A DNA stretch of 64,000 nt, from assembly GCA_026545765.1 (NCBI GenBank), contig CM048844.1:53788932-53852931 (forward strand). The letters run 5' to 3'. Every line of letters starts with the position of its first letter. Position 1 is the first letter of the stretch. The position numbers and the translations under genes are program-made. Shown in pieces: positions 22,422-34,923 of this stretch. This DNA is from Plantago major (taxonomy: Eukaryota; Streptophyta; Magnoliopsida; Lamiales; Plantaginaceae). A model generated the notes under the pieces. That model worked only from the letters and a program-made list of their open reading frames with translations. It was not told the origin of the DNA and made no database searches.

Positions 22422-24024
22422 TGTTGACTGACTAAGAATCACAAAAGATTATGAGTGGGAGTCAAAGTTGCCTTGCAGGTAGTTGTAAGCAGCAACCAAC
22501 TTTTGCAGATCAGCCTGGAGCTCCTGATTCTGTTCTATAAGTCCTGTTTCCTTATCAGTGAGCTCTGCCAGTGGACCTTGAGTAGCATCTGCTTTTCCAG
22601 CAGCATAGCTAGCCTCATAGAGGGCTTTTTCAACAAGATTATTATCATCATCCCTCACCATGCCTAGGTCTCTCTGAGCAATGACCAAGCTTGTTGTTCT
22701 CTGAGTGATTAACTCAGTTAACTTCTTCATTTCAACAGGGACTGATGCAATTACTTCTTCATTTTGTTGAGACAACTCCTTTCTTAGAGTTGCTAGAACC
22801 TGGTATCTGGCCATGTAATCATGGGAGTTGAGATTTGGTGTCTTACTAAAGCTTTGAGGAGCAATTAGTTTTCTCTTTAAGTGAGAAACTCCCAAGTGAA
22901 GATTTGCATGTTCTACCAAGGTTCTATCTTCTTTATCATCTGAGTCTTCATCCTAGTGATCTTCATCCTCTTGGGCATTTTCATCAATATTTTCTAGCCC
23001 AACAACCATCTCAGAGATGGGCTTCTTTCCTTTCAGTGAGGAGGAGGATGGTACATCTCTTGGTAATGCAGCCTTAGCACCATGCTTGTCTTCAGATACT
23101 TGCTCAGTATCTAATTCCTCAGCAATTGCTTAAACAACAAGCTAGAGTTCTTTCATCTCAGAATAAGCTTCCATTTCCTTGATAGTTTGATCTTCAATCT
23201 TTTGGTGCTTTGCTTTAGATTCAGCTATCTTTTCTTCCAGTTGAAGATTTAGTTGTTGTTCTTCCTCCAACAATTGTTTGAGTTGAGCAACTCTGGCTTG
23301 TGCATCTAATATCTTCTGAGTGTTGTCCTCAGAGTGCTCAACTATTTGTTCAGTAGTGTCTTTTTGTTGGGGAGAGGGATGGGTAGATCTATGAGGAGAT
23401 GGAGGAGGGGAATTCTGTGAAGTCCTCTCAGTGTGATTTTCAGCAACTGAGGCATTATTTCCTTGTGCAATCCCTCCTGTCCCTGGTGCAGGGGCATCAT
23501 CATCATCATCCTTCTTATCATCCTCATCCTTGTGATGGTCAGAAGGAGGTTCTTCATAATCATTCTCATCAGTCTCCTTTTCTTCTTCATCTTCAGAAAC
23601 CAGATTGATCACTTATGGAATAGTGATCATTTGCCCATTTACTTCCTCTTGCTCAGAGGGTATGATTTGTAGCGACTTGGGCAAGAGTGGCTTGAATTCC
23701 ATCTCCATTCTGGTCTGACCATCTGCCTTTTCAAAGGCTTGAGTGAGCTTGTGTGCCACTTCCTCAATGAAGTCCTTATGCATTAGAAAAGCAAGAGAAT
23801 ATTGCTCCGTTGGGAACATTGCATGGACATAATTTTCAAGGTCAAATGCTCTTTTTCTTCTAGTTGGGTGATCAGTGACCCTTGTTATTTCAGTCAAATC
23901 AGAGCATCTGAGTCTCTACCATTTCTTGACGCACTTGAGATGCTTTGGTAGAGTGTGATTCTTGAACAAATGGAAGTAGGTCCTTGTCTGAAACTTCATG
24001 GACCATTGTGGCACTAGCATGAGC

Positions 24025-24103
24025 CTAAAAGAGAGAGTTTTGAGTTAGTTTCAAAACTTTAGTAGATATCTGGGTTTTAGAGTAGTCAAAGTATATGTGT
24101 TAC
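24025..24103 (-). other. ORF3 intron 5, copy F
   Basis: 79 bases, GTAACA...CTTTTAG, pyrimidine-rich before the acceptor, phase 0. It is absent, with exact borders, from copy B (junction 10344/10345). Confidence 0.8.
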
Positions 24104-24223
24104 CTGTGCAACAGCAGCAGGCTCAGATAGTTGGACTACTGAGGTTCCAGGTGTCTCAGATATCTTGGTGTGAGGAGGAGACTTGGAAGTCTGATCCTCA
24201 GCATCCTCTCTTTCTTTTTTAAC

Positions 24224-24297
24224 CCGAGAATAGCATAACACTTAGAAATTTGCTAAGAGAAATAATTAGACAATTTGATATCTGATATGTCAATTAC
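24224..24297 (-). other. ORF3 intron 4, copy F (acceptor mutated)
   Basis: 74 bases starting GTAATTGACA. The end reads CTCGG where copies B and H have CTCAG, so the acceptor AG is lost in F. Phase 0. Confidence 0.68.
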
Positions 24298-24450
24298 CTC
24301 CACAATAGGAGGCTCAGATATTTGTCTCTCAGAAACATGTGAAGTTTCTGATATTCTCTCAGATGATGAAGGCTTGTTGGCCTCATTAATTTCCATTGGT
24401 TGTGGGGATTGAGGTAGCATATCCCCAGCAACTTCTACTTCTTTTTGAGC

Positions 24451-24530
24451 CTGTAAGTAGAAAGTGTTAAGCATTTTAGAAAAATGATCAGAGTATCAGT
24501 GTGGAAAGTATAGATGTCTGAGATATATAC
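24451..24530 (-). other. ORF3 intron 3, copy F
   Basis: 80 bases, GTATATATC...CTACTTACAG, followed by GCTCAAAAAG. Phase 0. It matches 63646-63729 in copy H. Confidence 0.75.
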
Positions 24531-24641
24531 CTTCTCAGTAGAAGTCTCAGAATCTTGTTCATCAGAGACTTTGTGAGTCTCTAGTTGATTCTCTGATGAG
24601 CTAGGCTTCTCAGCCTCATCATTCTTCTTCTCACTTGGAGC

Positions 24642-24720
24642 CTATTAGAAACATTCACTTAATTAGTCAAGTGTATAAACATATATCTGATAAGTAATAT
24701 CTGAAGGAACTCTCTATCAC
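24642..24720 (-). other. ORF3 intron 2, copy F
   Basis: 79 bases, GTGATAGAGA...TTTCTAATAG, followed by GCTCCAAGTG. It matches 63480-63555 in copy H, where the donor GT is AT. Confidence 0.7.
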
Positions 24721-24827
24721 CTGTAGACATGCTCAAATTCCTTAAGAGGTGAGGCTGTGGGAGCCTCCTTCTCAGTCTCTGAGGCAAGCTTTCCAGCTTC
24801 CTCTTGTTCTTGAGTTTCTAATTCAGC

Positions 24828-24905
24828 CTGTAACAAAGAAATTTTAATAAGTAACAAGATTTAAGCATAAGTTATCACCAGTAAAGAGTTAAACCATTCA
24901 GCTAC
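24828..24905 (-). other. ORF3 intron 1, copy F
   Basis: 78 bases, GTAGCTGAAT...TTTGTTACAG, between CTCAG and GCTGAATTAG. It contains in-frame stops, so it must be removed for the downstream exons to be read. It matches 63289-63371 in copy H. Confidence 0.76.
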
Positions 24906-26157
24906 CTGAGCTTTGTCAGGCTGACTAGTCTTCGGAACTTGTGAAGTTTCCATGCGTTGGTCTTATTGTTCTTGGACCACTTCTTTGTTTGAAGTTTTAG
25001 GTACTTCGGACCTATCCTGAGTTTGGGACTCAGTTGCCTCCCTTGTTTGATCATTCTGAGTGAAGGTCTCAGCTTGATCCCTCTCATTGAGTTGGGGAAC
25101 CTGCTCTCTTGCAGGAATTTCTTCAGCATTGAAAAATGCTGGAATCTCATGATGTAACTCAAGTACCATTTCAACATCCACTTGTGGCTGTTTTGGTTGT
25201 TGTGGTGATGTTGATCCGTATGGTGAAGGTGATGTAGTATAGGGCCTATCCAGATCTGCTTGAGACAGACTTTTATGTGTTGAGGCATTGGATGTATCCT
25301 CCAACACTAAGTTACCACTCATCAGAGCATCTTCAATATGCTTAAGTGTTACTTGCTCTGATGGTGTGTTTTGTCCAGTGACCTTGGAAACAGTTGCTTC
25401 TTCAGCAACCTTTGGTGTGGGTGCTTTTTGAGCAACCTCTACACTTGTTGCTCTCTCAGCAACCTTGGGAAGTTTTTGTTCCCCCTCATTCTCAGATTCC
25501 TCATTGAAATCTGGGATTGAATTATCCACAATCCCTGCTGCTTCTGCAAAGAGTGTTTGAAGTCTCTCACTGCTTTTATCAGCATTGATAAGTTCATCAG
25601 CAAGGCACTCAGCAGCATTGATGAGTTTATCAGCAGTATTGATGAGTTCATCAGTAGTGGGGTCATATATCTGAGAGTCGACATACACAATGGGAGCCTC
25701 TTCTGTCTTGCCAGCAGGCTTCCTCCTTGAAGTTCTGGGCTTTTTGGTCGCAACGGAACCCTCAAATACCTCATCAGTCTTTCATTTCATGGAACCTTTT
25801 TGAGACGCCGTAACCTTTTTCATCATGTTTGTATACTCATATTTGTAGAGCAGGTTACTGTTGGCTATGTCAGCCTTTTCTTTGAGCTCAATGCCAAGCT
25901 TCTCCAGCAAGAAGCATATCTTTAGTCCAAAGCTCACTGTGGCTTTTGGCTCAGGAAGGCCCTTTAGGATCTTAGGCTCAAAGCCTTGTAGCTTCTTCAC
26001 AAATTTCATGAAGGCGTACTTTCCCCAGTTGAATGGGTTTTCCAGCCTTTTGTTCTGTTCACTTAACAAGAACATCATCATCCAGCGTTCTTGGCTTATC
26101 TGGTCGGCACCTCCTTGTAGACCATCAAAGCATCTGTGAAGAATGCATGCCAACACA

Positions 26158-27575
26158 TGATGTGCTCAAATTATTACTTAGAAAACAAGTAGTAAGCAGT
26201 TTTTGTAGACATACAATGCTAACCACAAGATCGTTCGCTAAGGAACCAATTAAGCTACCACAACGGTTTGAAAGCAAACAGTTACTTGTGAAAACAAATT
26301 GATTTGTTTGGTTTTGATTACTTCTAATAACTAGAAAACAGAAAAGCAGATAAATGGTTTTTTGATAGAGAGAGAAGAGAACACAGTAGTTACGATCAAG
26401 CAATGCTAATTCGCTCTAGGGATACGTTCATACTGTCACACGGTCGGTGTACAGAAAACTATCAATCCAATTTAACCAAACGTTATTTGAAAATCTTTGA
26501 ACTAGAGTAATCGTGGGTCGTCAATCCACGATCCTTAACCAAAACATTTTAGAGAATCTTTGAACTAGATTATTGGATCGAAGGGTTTTTACGAAGATCA
26601 TTGAACGAGCCTAACCTATATGAACGATTTCAAACCCTAGAAGCGAATACGCAAGGCTATCACGCAACTACTATCTTCGGAGCGGTTTAGCTACTCATAA
26701 TCGAAGCAAGGATGAAAGAATACAAGATATTGCTCATGTTCAACACAAACAGAATGATAATCGCATGCAAGCTCAAACAATTCGAGAAACAGAATAAGAA
26801 CGAATTGAATGAGATAAAACAATAGAGAGTTACCACAGTAATCAGGGATTCGACATCAATCCTTCGATAAACAAGCAAAACCAAGCTCCAAATTGTCTAT
26901 CAATGTCAAGGTATGAATATGCAGCTTTTCCCTATGTAAATCTAGGGTAAAAGAAGTTATGTTTTAAGTTAGGGGTGAAGGAATCCTATTTATAGGAGAA
27001 AAAATGAGTGGAATCCTAGCAGAATTCGAACAGAAAATCGTCCAGCAAATAATCTCTCGTAAGTTCTCGCCGCTGCGAGGAAAATCCTAGCCGTTGCGAG
27101 GATGTTTTCTGCCAGCCAGCTTCAGACGTATTTATCTTTTTCTACAGGAGGAATTGGGCTATGCGTCTGGAACTAAAGTTGTAGCCCTTTGAATTATCTT
27201 TGAACTAAAGTTGTAGCCCTTTGAACTAAAATTATGGTCACCGAGATCAGGGCAATCGAACATCATATGAGAGAGTTATGGCCAACATGGCTAGACTGCT
27301 CCGTAAAACTTCACTTCTGCAAGCTTCGCTAAAACGGCTCTCAAATCTTCGTCCGAACTCTGAATCCACTTCCGTTTTCACCTAGCTACTCTACATTCAA
27401 AGATATAGAACCAAAGTTTCCACTCCGATTTTCACCTTCGGGACACAAAAATCCTACAAAACACAAACAAAGCACCAAAGCATAAAAACGCACAAAGACA
27501 CTATAAAACCATAAACAAAGACTAACAAAGACCGCTAAAAAGGACTAAATGAGACTCTAAATTATCGTCTCATCA
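26158..27575 (-). mobile_element. Solo LTR of a Tat/Athila-like gypsy element, 1418 bp
   Basis: It runs from TGATGTGC to GTCTCATCA, flanked by ACACA (26153-26157) and ACGCA (27576-27580), a duplication with one change. It interrupts ORF3 exon 1 of copy F, whose two sides rejoin in register. The minus strand starts TGATGAGACG and has CCTATAAATAGG at 26985-26996, so it probably points left. The CATCA terminus is the same as that of remnant T1. A fragment of the same family is at 10661-11319. Confidence 0.83.
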
Positions 27576-28164
27576 ACGCATCCCAGTGAACCAACAGATG
27601 TCTGGTTCTGATGTCAGCAAGCTTGAAGTCGATGGGTGTACCTGATTTTTCAAGATCACACACATCACTGTATAACTGCTTCACACCTTTAAGGAGATCA
27701 TCATCCTTGGAGTTTATTTAAAAATCATTTCTAAGATTTTGAAGTTCAAACAACACACAGAAAGTTGTTAAGTTCAAAAGGATGTCCTTTCCTTGAACTT
27801 TTGATTTTACAGACACTATCTCATTGCCTTCAGAAACACATGAAATAATCCTGGAATTGTTGTAAAATTCCAACACATCCTGTGAAGAAACTCCACTGGG
27901 AATAGAAGACAGGAAACCCTTGATTTGTGCGTTTTCAAGCATACCAAGAATCAACTTCCTATCAGCACGGTTTTCAATAGCAGCAACTAGGTATTCCTCA
28001 ATCATGGCACCACCCCAAATCATCCTGTGATTTGAAGTTCAATGGTCAGGATTGAAGTCTCCTTCCAACCGATTGTTCGTGATAACCAACACTGGTGCTT
28101 GCTTTTCATCAGTACCAGAGGTAGTAGACTGGAATTTCTGGGTAGAAGCACGTTTTGGAGCCAT

Positions 28165-28933
28165 CTCTTTAAATAGAAGGTTTTTGAAAACAAGAGAAGA
28201 GATTATCAGGGGAGATTAGTTGTTCTTTTCAGAAAAACTAAGAGAGATGCAACAGATTTGCAGAGAAATTTGTAGAAAAACTTAGAGAAAAATTTCTGTT
28301 TTTGTGCATGATAAAATGTTGGATTAGGCGAAAGTGAATTCTTTTGCCAAAATCCTATATATATAGCATTGTACTCTCACCAGCCATATATATACAAATT
28401 GATTTTGTACATATGTATCTGTGCAAATGCAGGTAGGCGTGGGTAAAAATCGCTTTACATTAAATGCTAGTGGGTCACGTCTGTGTTTTTACAGTCCACT
28501 ATTTTTGCCGAGAATTAATTTCGTCCGTTAAGATCAAACGCCCATTTCATCAAGGGTTACGATTGCTTCTTCAGCTATGACTACAATCAATAGTTGTAAT
28601 TGTGCCCAATTAATGAAATTTGGCGTATAGCTTTCTGAATCACATCTCTTTTTCTGTGACTAAGGGACAGTCTTTTGGACTTATCTATTAAGTTCAGAGA
28701 CTGTATGTAACTTAACATATAAATGGAAAGATACAAAACATCAGAGATGTGGTTGACTGAATACAGAGATATCTGAGTACTCGTCTCAGAAATCTTTGAA
28801 AGACATTTTTACCCATCCTTTTTAGTATATGAGTTCCCTTCTTAGATACCTTTTTTGTAGAAGTTTTTACCTTTTACCTTAGATATCTGGATACCCGTTC
28901 CAGATCTCTTTTTCTCCCTTCTGAGTTCCCGTC
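28165..28933 (-). other. Spacer between pol and ORF3, copy F
   Basis: Non-coding, 769 bases. From the pol side it contains hairpin repeats, a diverged middle part, the TATA box and the ORF3 leader. It has the same layout as in copies A and H, so the spacer is a family trait. Confidence 0.75.
28356..28365 (-). promoter_or_regulatory. TATA box upstream of ORF3, copy F
   Basis: TATATATATA lies 192 bases before ATG 28164 in the same conserved context as in copies A and H. Confidence 0.5.
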
Positions 28934-28938
28934 TCAGA
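28772..28938 (-). repeat. Hairpin repeats after pol, copy F
   Basis: Intact 19-base units are at 28772-28790 (stem TCTGAG/CTCAGA, loop ACGAGTA), 28886-28904 (stem TCTGGA/TCCAGA, loop ACGGGTA) and 28920-28938 (stem TCTGAG/CTCAGA, loop ACGGGAA) on the minus strand. A decayed fourth unit lies near 28828-28845. Confidence 0.7.
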
Positions 28939-31900
28939 GATTAGAACTTTTCAGTTCATTCGGTAGCTCCATTAACCCAAGACTATGTCTCAAGGTTAAG
29001 AACCTGCTTTCTTGCAAAGGCTTTGTAAAGATATCTGCAAGTTGGTCTTCAATACCAATCTTGCGTATCTCTGTATTTCCTTTTTCAACATGATCTCTAA
29101 TGAAGTGGTGTCTAACATCAATGTGCTTTGTTCTTGCATGAAACTTAGGATTCTGAGTCATGGCAATAGCACTTGTGTTGTCACAGAAAAGAGGAGTTTT
29201 CTATTCATTGATCTCATAATCTCTGAGTTGTTGTTGTATCCACAATATCTGTGAACCACAACACCCAGCAGCAATATATTCAGCCTCTGTGGTAGATGTG
29301 GCAATTGAGTTTTATTTCTTGCCGAACCAAAATATTAATCTGGCACCAAGAAATTGACAAGTTCCTGAAGTGCTTTTTCTATCAAGCAATGATCCAGCAT
29401 AGTCAACATTAGAATAGCCAACTAAACTCAATCCACTTTCTTTTGGATACCACAACCCAACTTCTACAGTACCCTTTACATACCTTAATATTTTCATAGC
29501 AATGTTGTAGCGTGATTGCATTGGATTTGTCTGAAATCTAGCACACACTCCAACTGCATATTGAATATCAGGTCTACTTGCAGTGAGGTACAGTAGAAAC
29601 CCAATCAATTTCCTATACTTGTGTTCTTCAACACTCTTGTCGGATTCAGGATAGGTCATTTTGGTTCCAATGCTCATAGGTATCTTAGCATTCTTTTCAG
29701 AAGGCTTTAGATTAAACTTGTTGAGCATATCTTTTGCATACTTTGTTTGACTAATGAATATTCCATCCTTAAGTTGCTTAACTTGCAACCCTACGAAATA
29801 GTTCAATTCTCCCATCATGTTCATCTCAAATTTACTTTTCATGAGCTTAGCAAAGTCTTCACAAAGTTGCTTGTCTTTAGATCCAAACATAATGTCATCA
29901 ACATATACTTGAACTAAAAGTAATTTCCCTTTATGGTTCAAAGTAAAGAGTATTTTATCAACATCTCCATTCTTGAAGCCACTTTCCAGCAAGTATTTTG
30001 CTAAAGTATCATACCTTGCTCTTGGAGCCTCTTTCAGTCCATATAGAGCTTTCTGAAGCTTATAGACCATTCTACTTTTTGTGGAAACTTCAAAGCCTGG
30101 TTGTTGTTCAATATAGACTTCCTCAGTAAGTTCACCGTTTAGGAATGAACTTTTGACATCCATTTGATCAACTTTAAAGTCATTATGAGCTGCAAAGGCT
30201 AGAAATAGTCTAATTGCATCCAATCTTGCAACTGGAGCATATGACTCATCAAAATCTAGTCCTTCAGTCTGGGTGAATCCCTTGGCAACCAACCTTGCTT
30301 TGTTTCTGGTTATTTCACTAGACTCATTTATTTTGTTTCTGAAAACCCACTTGGTTCCAATTACAGATATTCCATCAACAAATGGAACCAGTTTCCAGAC
30401 TTTGTTTCTCTCAAATTGATCCAACTCTTCTTGCATTGCAGAGATCCAGTCTTGATCCTTCAATGCTTCTTCTATAGTTTTAGTTTCAATATTTGAGATG
30501 AAACATCTATAGAGAGAGTCTGCATTTCCTGCAATTGTTCTCCTAGTTCTAACCCCTTGGTCTAAAGGACCAATAACATCCTTGGCAGGATGATCTCTTA
30601 TCCATTTTATAATGGGTTTTGAACTAGTAGGATCAATATCATTTTGATCTGAATGTGAATCATTATGATCTTGACAAGATACTTGTTCAGTATTTGAGAT
30701 ATCTGGCACACGGGAAGTTCCATAGATATCTAACACTTTTTCAGTGTTAAAGATATCTGGGATTGGATTTTCAGCAATCTCATTCTCAGAAACCTCTTCA
30801 TGATGAAGGTTCTCAGTAACTTGTTCCATTTCTGGAATTCTCATAGGAAATTCTTCATCATGTCTTAGAGTCATCTTGTTGTTACTAAGCAATGGTTTCT
30901 TTTCATTGTCAGAGTCATCCTCTAAGTGAATGACAAAATTGTTTCCTTTTGAGGATTCTTGTTCAGAATCTTTAATCATTAGTTCTTTGAACCTATCTGA
31001 GAGTTCTTCATTCAAGGGTACTTTCTTGTTCCCTTCATAGAAAACTACATGAACAGTTTCTTCAATCTTTTGTGTTCTTTTGTTTAGATTCTCTAGGCTT
31101 TGCTATTCAGGGAATAACCAAGAAATACTCCTTCATCTGCTTTTGGTTGAAATGTTCTCAAGTATTCTTTTCCATTGTTAAGAACAAAACAACTGCAACC
31201 AAACACCCTTAGATGTTTGATACTAGGGGGTCTACCAATCAAAAGTTCATAAGGAGTTTTGTCATGGTGTTTCTTGATCAAACATCTATTTTGAGTGTAG
31301 CAGGCTGTATTAACAACTTCAACCCAATAGATTTCACTTATTTCAGTGTCAACAAGCATTGTTCTTGCTGCTTCTTTTATGGTCCTATTCTTCCTTTCAG
31401 CAACACCATTTTGTTGTGGTGTTCTTACTGAAGATAGTTGATGTTGTATACCTTTGTAAGTACAAAACTCTTTTATGTACTGGTTCACAAACTCAGTACC
31501 ATGGTATGTTATGATTATAGATACCTTGTCATTTTTCATGACTTCAAGCTTATTCAGCAAGTTGGGTATTTCAACCCTTGCATCAGATTTTTGTTTGAGA
31601 AATACAACCCAAGTGAATCTTGAGTAATCATCAACAACAACCAGACCATACTTCTTTCCTGCATAGCTAATTATAGATGATTCAAAAAGATCCATATATA
31701 ACATTTGTAGTGGCCTTTCACTGGAGTGTCTAGTTTTAGACTTGAAAGATGTTTTGGATTGTTTCCCCATTTTGCAAGCTGAGCATACACCATCTTTTCT
31801 ATATGCCATTTTGGGTAATCCAACCACCAACTCTTTCTTGGCTAACTTGTTCAGAGTTTTGAAGTTCAAGTGACTCATTCTTTTATGCCACAGCCAATTT

Positions 31901-32313
31901 TCTTTAGTGTGGCCAGATTGACTCACCATGAGACATTCTTCAGTTGTGGCAGATGCCCAGTCAACAACATAGAGACTTCCTTTCTGCCTAGTAACCAAGT
32001 CTGTCTGCTTTGACTAATTGTCAATTAGTTTGTAGAGATTTGATTTTATCTTCACAGAATAACCTTTATCTGCAAACTGGCTCATGCTTAAGAGATTATA
32101 TTTCAATCCCTCTACATGTAAAACAGCTGAAATTGTAAGAGATCCCAATTTCAGATCTCCAAATCCTAACGTAGGATTTAATTCTCCTCCAACAAATCTG
32201 ATATCTGGTCCAGTGTTGCAAACTTTGTAGTTGACCAGATTTGCTTTATCTCTTGTCATGTGCTTCCCACATCCACTGTTAAAAATCCAAGTTGGTTTCT
32301 TCTTTGGAGTGTT
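28934..32313 (-). pseudogene. pol: pol of copy F, broken and with altered catalytic residues
   Basis: The order is protease, integrase, RT, RNase H. The protease codon for the catalytic Asp of DSG is AAC (Asn) at 32278-32280. The integrase has HKRMSH and CSACKMGKQ zinc residues, D in YMDLFES, but Tyr instead of the second catalytic Asp (31504-31506, context TYHGTEF) and the Glu in NGVAERKNR. RT keeps YVDDIMFGS (near 29890). RNase H has Asn for Asp in YSNVDYAG (29408-29410). Frame breaks lie near 32010, 31090, 29310 and 29200. The long frame 29312-31015 keeps the RT core open. RT and RNase H otherwise match copy H closely. This copy depends on others for movement. Confidence 0.9.
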
Positions 32314-32336
32314 CTGCACAAAACATGAGATAGGAG

Positions 32337-34805
32337 TTAGGTTCTCATTTCAATAATGGAACCATTTAGACTAAACAATCTTCCAGCAGGAATCCATTTC
32401 AGTATGTAATTCTTAGGAACATTCTTTTGTCTATTTGGAACATAAGGAGGAATTTTGTTTAAATGACCAGTATCATTGCTATCTAAAACAATTTTCCTTC
32501 TTGGTGTGTTCCTAGGTGCTCCTTGTGGTGCTTTCAGATACCTGTCAGGTTGCTGAGTCTGCTTGTTAGCAAACTTAGCTTTCCTTGCCAGATTTCTTCT
32601 AGCCCTAGCATTCAGATTTTCAGTGGTTTGTTCGTTCTTCCACTTCTGATGATTACTTTTAGCAATCCTAGCTTTCATCCATCGTTCTTGCTCTTGATTA
32701 TGTTCCAGAGCAAGTTGTTTCCCGATGGCTCTACAGCCAATGCCATTTCGAGCACTTTTAGCTATCTGAGATCTGTTCTCAATAGCTTTACTAGTCTCTG
32801 GATCATTGTTTCTTCCGAAAAATGATACGTTAGGAAAGTTGCCAGCTCCTGCAATTTTTCCTTTTCGAGAGACATAGCAATGTGGTTGGTTGCACTGTTC
32901 AGTGTGTTGTTTCTTCTCAGAAACCTTTTCCACATTCTTTTTGCAGACTTGTTTCTCCCTCAAAGGTTGGGTTGAAACTTCCTTGCCTTTGTTAACAGCC
33001 TTAGATTTTTTACCAATGCTATAGGTTGTTTGGGAGCCGTCTTTTTTACTTCTTACAAACGTCATTCTATCATCTCCCTTTTTCAGAGGAGTAGAGTTAG
33101 AGGTTTGTGTGTCAAGCCCAAGTCCTACCTTTTCTGAAGGATCTCTTAGATAAGATTGTACTTCAGTAAGAGTATCACTGGCTTTGGCATAGGATTGAAA
33201 AGATAGTTCTTTCTTTTTGAGTTCCTCATTTTCAGAAAGAATATCTTCATATTTCCTTTGAAGCACGTTCAAAGCCTCTTTGTGTGATTTCTCTGTCTGA
33301 GATATCTGAGCCTTTAGAAATGCATTTTCACCATCCTTTGTTTCAGATATCTTAATTAGCTCTGAAATCTCCTTTTCAAGAGATTTCTTTTCTTCTTCTA
33401 GAAACTTAGTTCTTGATTGAACTACCAAGAATTCTCTTTCATAAAGATCAAGCTCCTTTTTGAGATGTTCTAGATATTTTATGCTTTCCTCATCACTTTC
33501 ATAACTTAAGAACTGAGAAATGTTGGTTACCTCATCAGCCATTAGACATGGTTCGATGTTCGAGAAATCTGGAAAGACCTCCTCAACAAATCCACACACT
33601 TCTTTCGTCTTTTACCTAAGTCAACCAAATCGTGAGTAATGCCACATAACTCTGGTGAAGGTAACTTGGAGGCATCTAAATCTTCATCTTCAGATTCTGA
33701 CTCAATGTCACGAGCATCCAATTGGATTTGAATCTTTTTCCATTTTTTAGTGAGCAAAGCTCTCTGACTTCTCTTGAAATTTGTTCTCTCCTTTCTGTCA
33801 CTTGTCTTTAGTTTGTTGAACGTAGGACAATCTCTTTTGAAGTGTCCAGGTTTCTGACAGTAGAAGCACATATCATTTCCAATTTCTGCAACATCGATTT
33901 TGTTGGCGGTGCTTGTTCAAATGAAATTTTGTATGTTTTTGTAATGATGGTAGTTTGATCCAAGATGCTTTTTCAGCTTCTCTTTGGATTTTCTCCTTTC
34001 AATCTCTTGACTCACAAATCTTTTTCATGTGTTTTACAGCAAGAGCAACATTATGCGTCTTTTCAGTAGCTGCATGTCCTCTCTGAGTTGTCTCATAGTT
34101 GACAGTTGCCAAGTGTGAGAAGAGTACCACTGGAGTGATGTTTGGCATTCGTTGGTTGAAGTAGAAGTATTGAGTATGTTCCCAGTTTTGGTTTAGACTT
34201 CTCTCAATAGTCTTAACCTTTTCAGAATTAGTGTATCTATCACATTCACCAAGTGCGGCCATTTCACTCATTAGTGTTGTGAACCTAAAGTTAAGTTCTT
34301 CAAGTGTCTCTGTAGGACCTTGTTTCAATTTTTGGAATTTGAGCTTCAAAACTTCGAACTTGTTTTCTTTGGTTTTCTCAGTGCCAGCACAGATTTCTTC
34401 AATCAATTGCCAGGCAACTTTAGCTATTTTTACACCCCACAGTTTACACTGTATGTACTTTGGAGTAGAACGTATGATGATGTTACGAGCTTGTCCATCC
34501 AGCCTATGTCTCTTGGCATCGTCTGATGTCCAGAGCTCTTTGGGCTTATCTTCATATTTTATTCGACCGGTGACTCTCCCAGTTTCTGGTGTGGAGGAGC
34601 CACTGCTTTCATCACCCTTGTGGGCTGGTGTTTTGTCTCTTCCATCTGAAACTCCTATGTCTTGTTTGGGCTGTCGAATGACTATAGGGCCATTCTTGAT
34701 GACATGTATCATTTCGTCGCTTATGGCTTCCAGATGCAACAACATGTTGTTCTTCCCTTTTTCATAGTTTTCTGGCTTGAGGACAGCAGCATCACTCAAA
34801 GACAT
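32337..34805 (-). pseudogene. gag: gag of copy F
   Basis: ATG 34805 opens the capsid-like domain (MSLSDAAVLKPENYEK), open to 33999. A gap and frame change precede the zinc knuckle CFYCQKPGHFKRDC near 33868-33827. The segment 33599-32337 then encodes about 420 residues: a coiled coil (about residues 25-140 of that segment, rich in Glu/Lys/Leu), a Cys-containing patch (QPHCYVSRKGK) and a basic tail (NARARRNLARKAKF) before TAA 32337-32339. The stop is conserved in copies A, D and F, so gag and pol are separate frames here; in F pol is in another frame. This is the Sirevirus Gag layout. Confidence 0.88.
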
Positions 34806-34909
34806 TCTGCAGCAAACACACTAAACGAACAAATGAAGTGTAGGTGTTAAATAGTTAGTGGGCACTTATCTGGGATCTAGATTCAGCGCAGAAGGCTTGG
34901 GAACCTCCT

Positions 34910-34921
34910 GCTCTGATACCA
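34910..34921 (-). other. Primer-binding site, copy F
   Basis: It reads TGGTATCAGAGC on the minus strand, two bases from the LTR, and is complementary to initiator Met tRNA. Confidence 0.92.
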
Positions 34922-34923
34922 CT

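Larger units (their letters stand above)
22449..28164 (-). pseudogene. ORF3 of copy F: multi-exon accessory gene, broken
   Basis: It starts at ATG 28164. Exon 1 (28164-24906) encodes the N-terminal domain of about 330 residues, a Lys/Arg-rich stretch near 25790-25690, and Ser/Glu/Ala-rich repeats with ELINA units; the solo LTR 26158-27575 splits it. Exons 2-5 are 24827-24721, 24641-24531, 24450-24298 and 24223-24104; exon 6 is 24024-22449. All introns are in phase 0. Exons are rich in (V/I)SE motifs. Exon 6 holds the ENYVHAMFPTEQYS block, an acidic run, and two coiled-coil regions, and ends at TAA 22449. Stops are seen near 28040, 25785, 24965, 23610 and 22955. The predicted unspliced-free protein would exceed 1200 residues. 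Function unknown; an Env identity is not supported. Confidence 0.72.

Noticed and set aside
34231-34767. 178-codon open frame opposite to gag of copy F
   Set aside because: It is a shadow of the conserved gag frame on the other strand and has no motif of its own.
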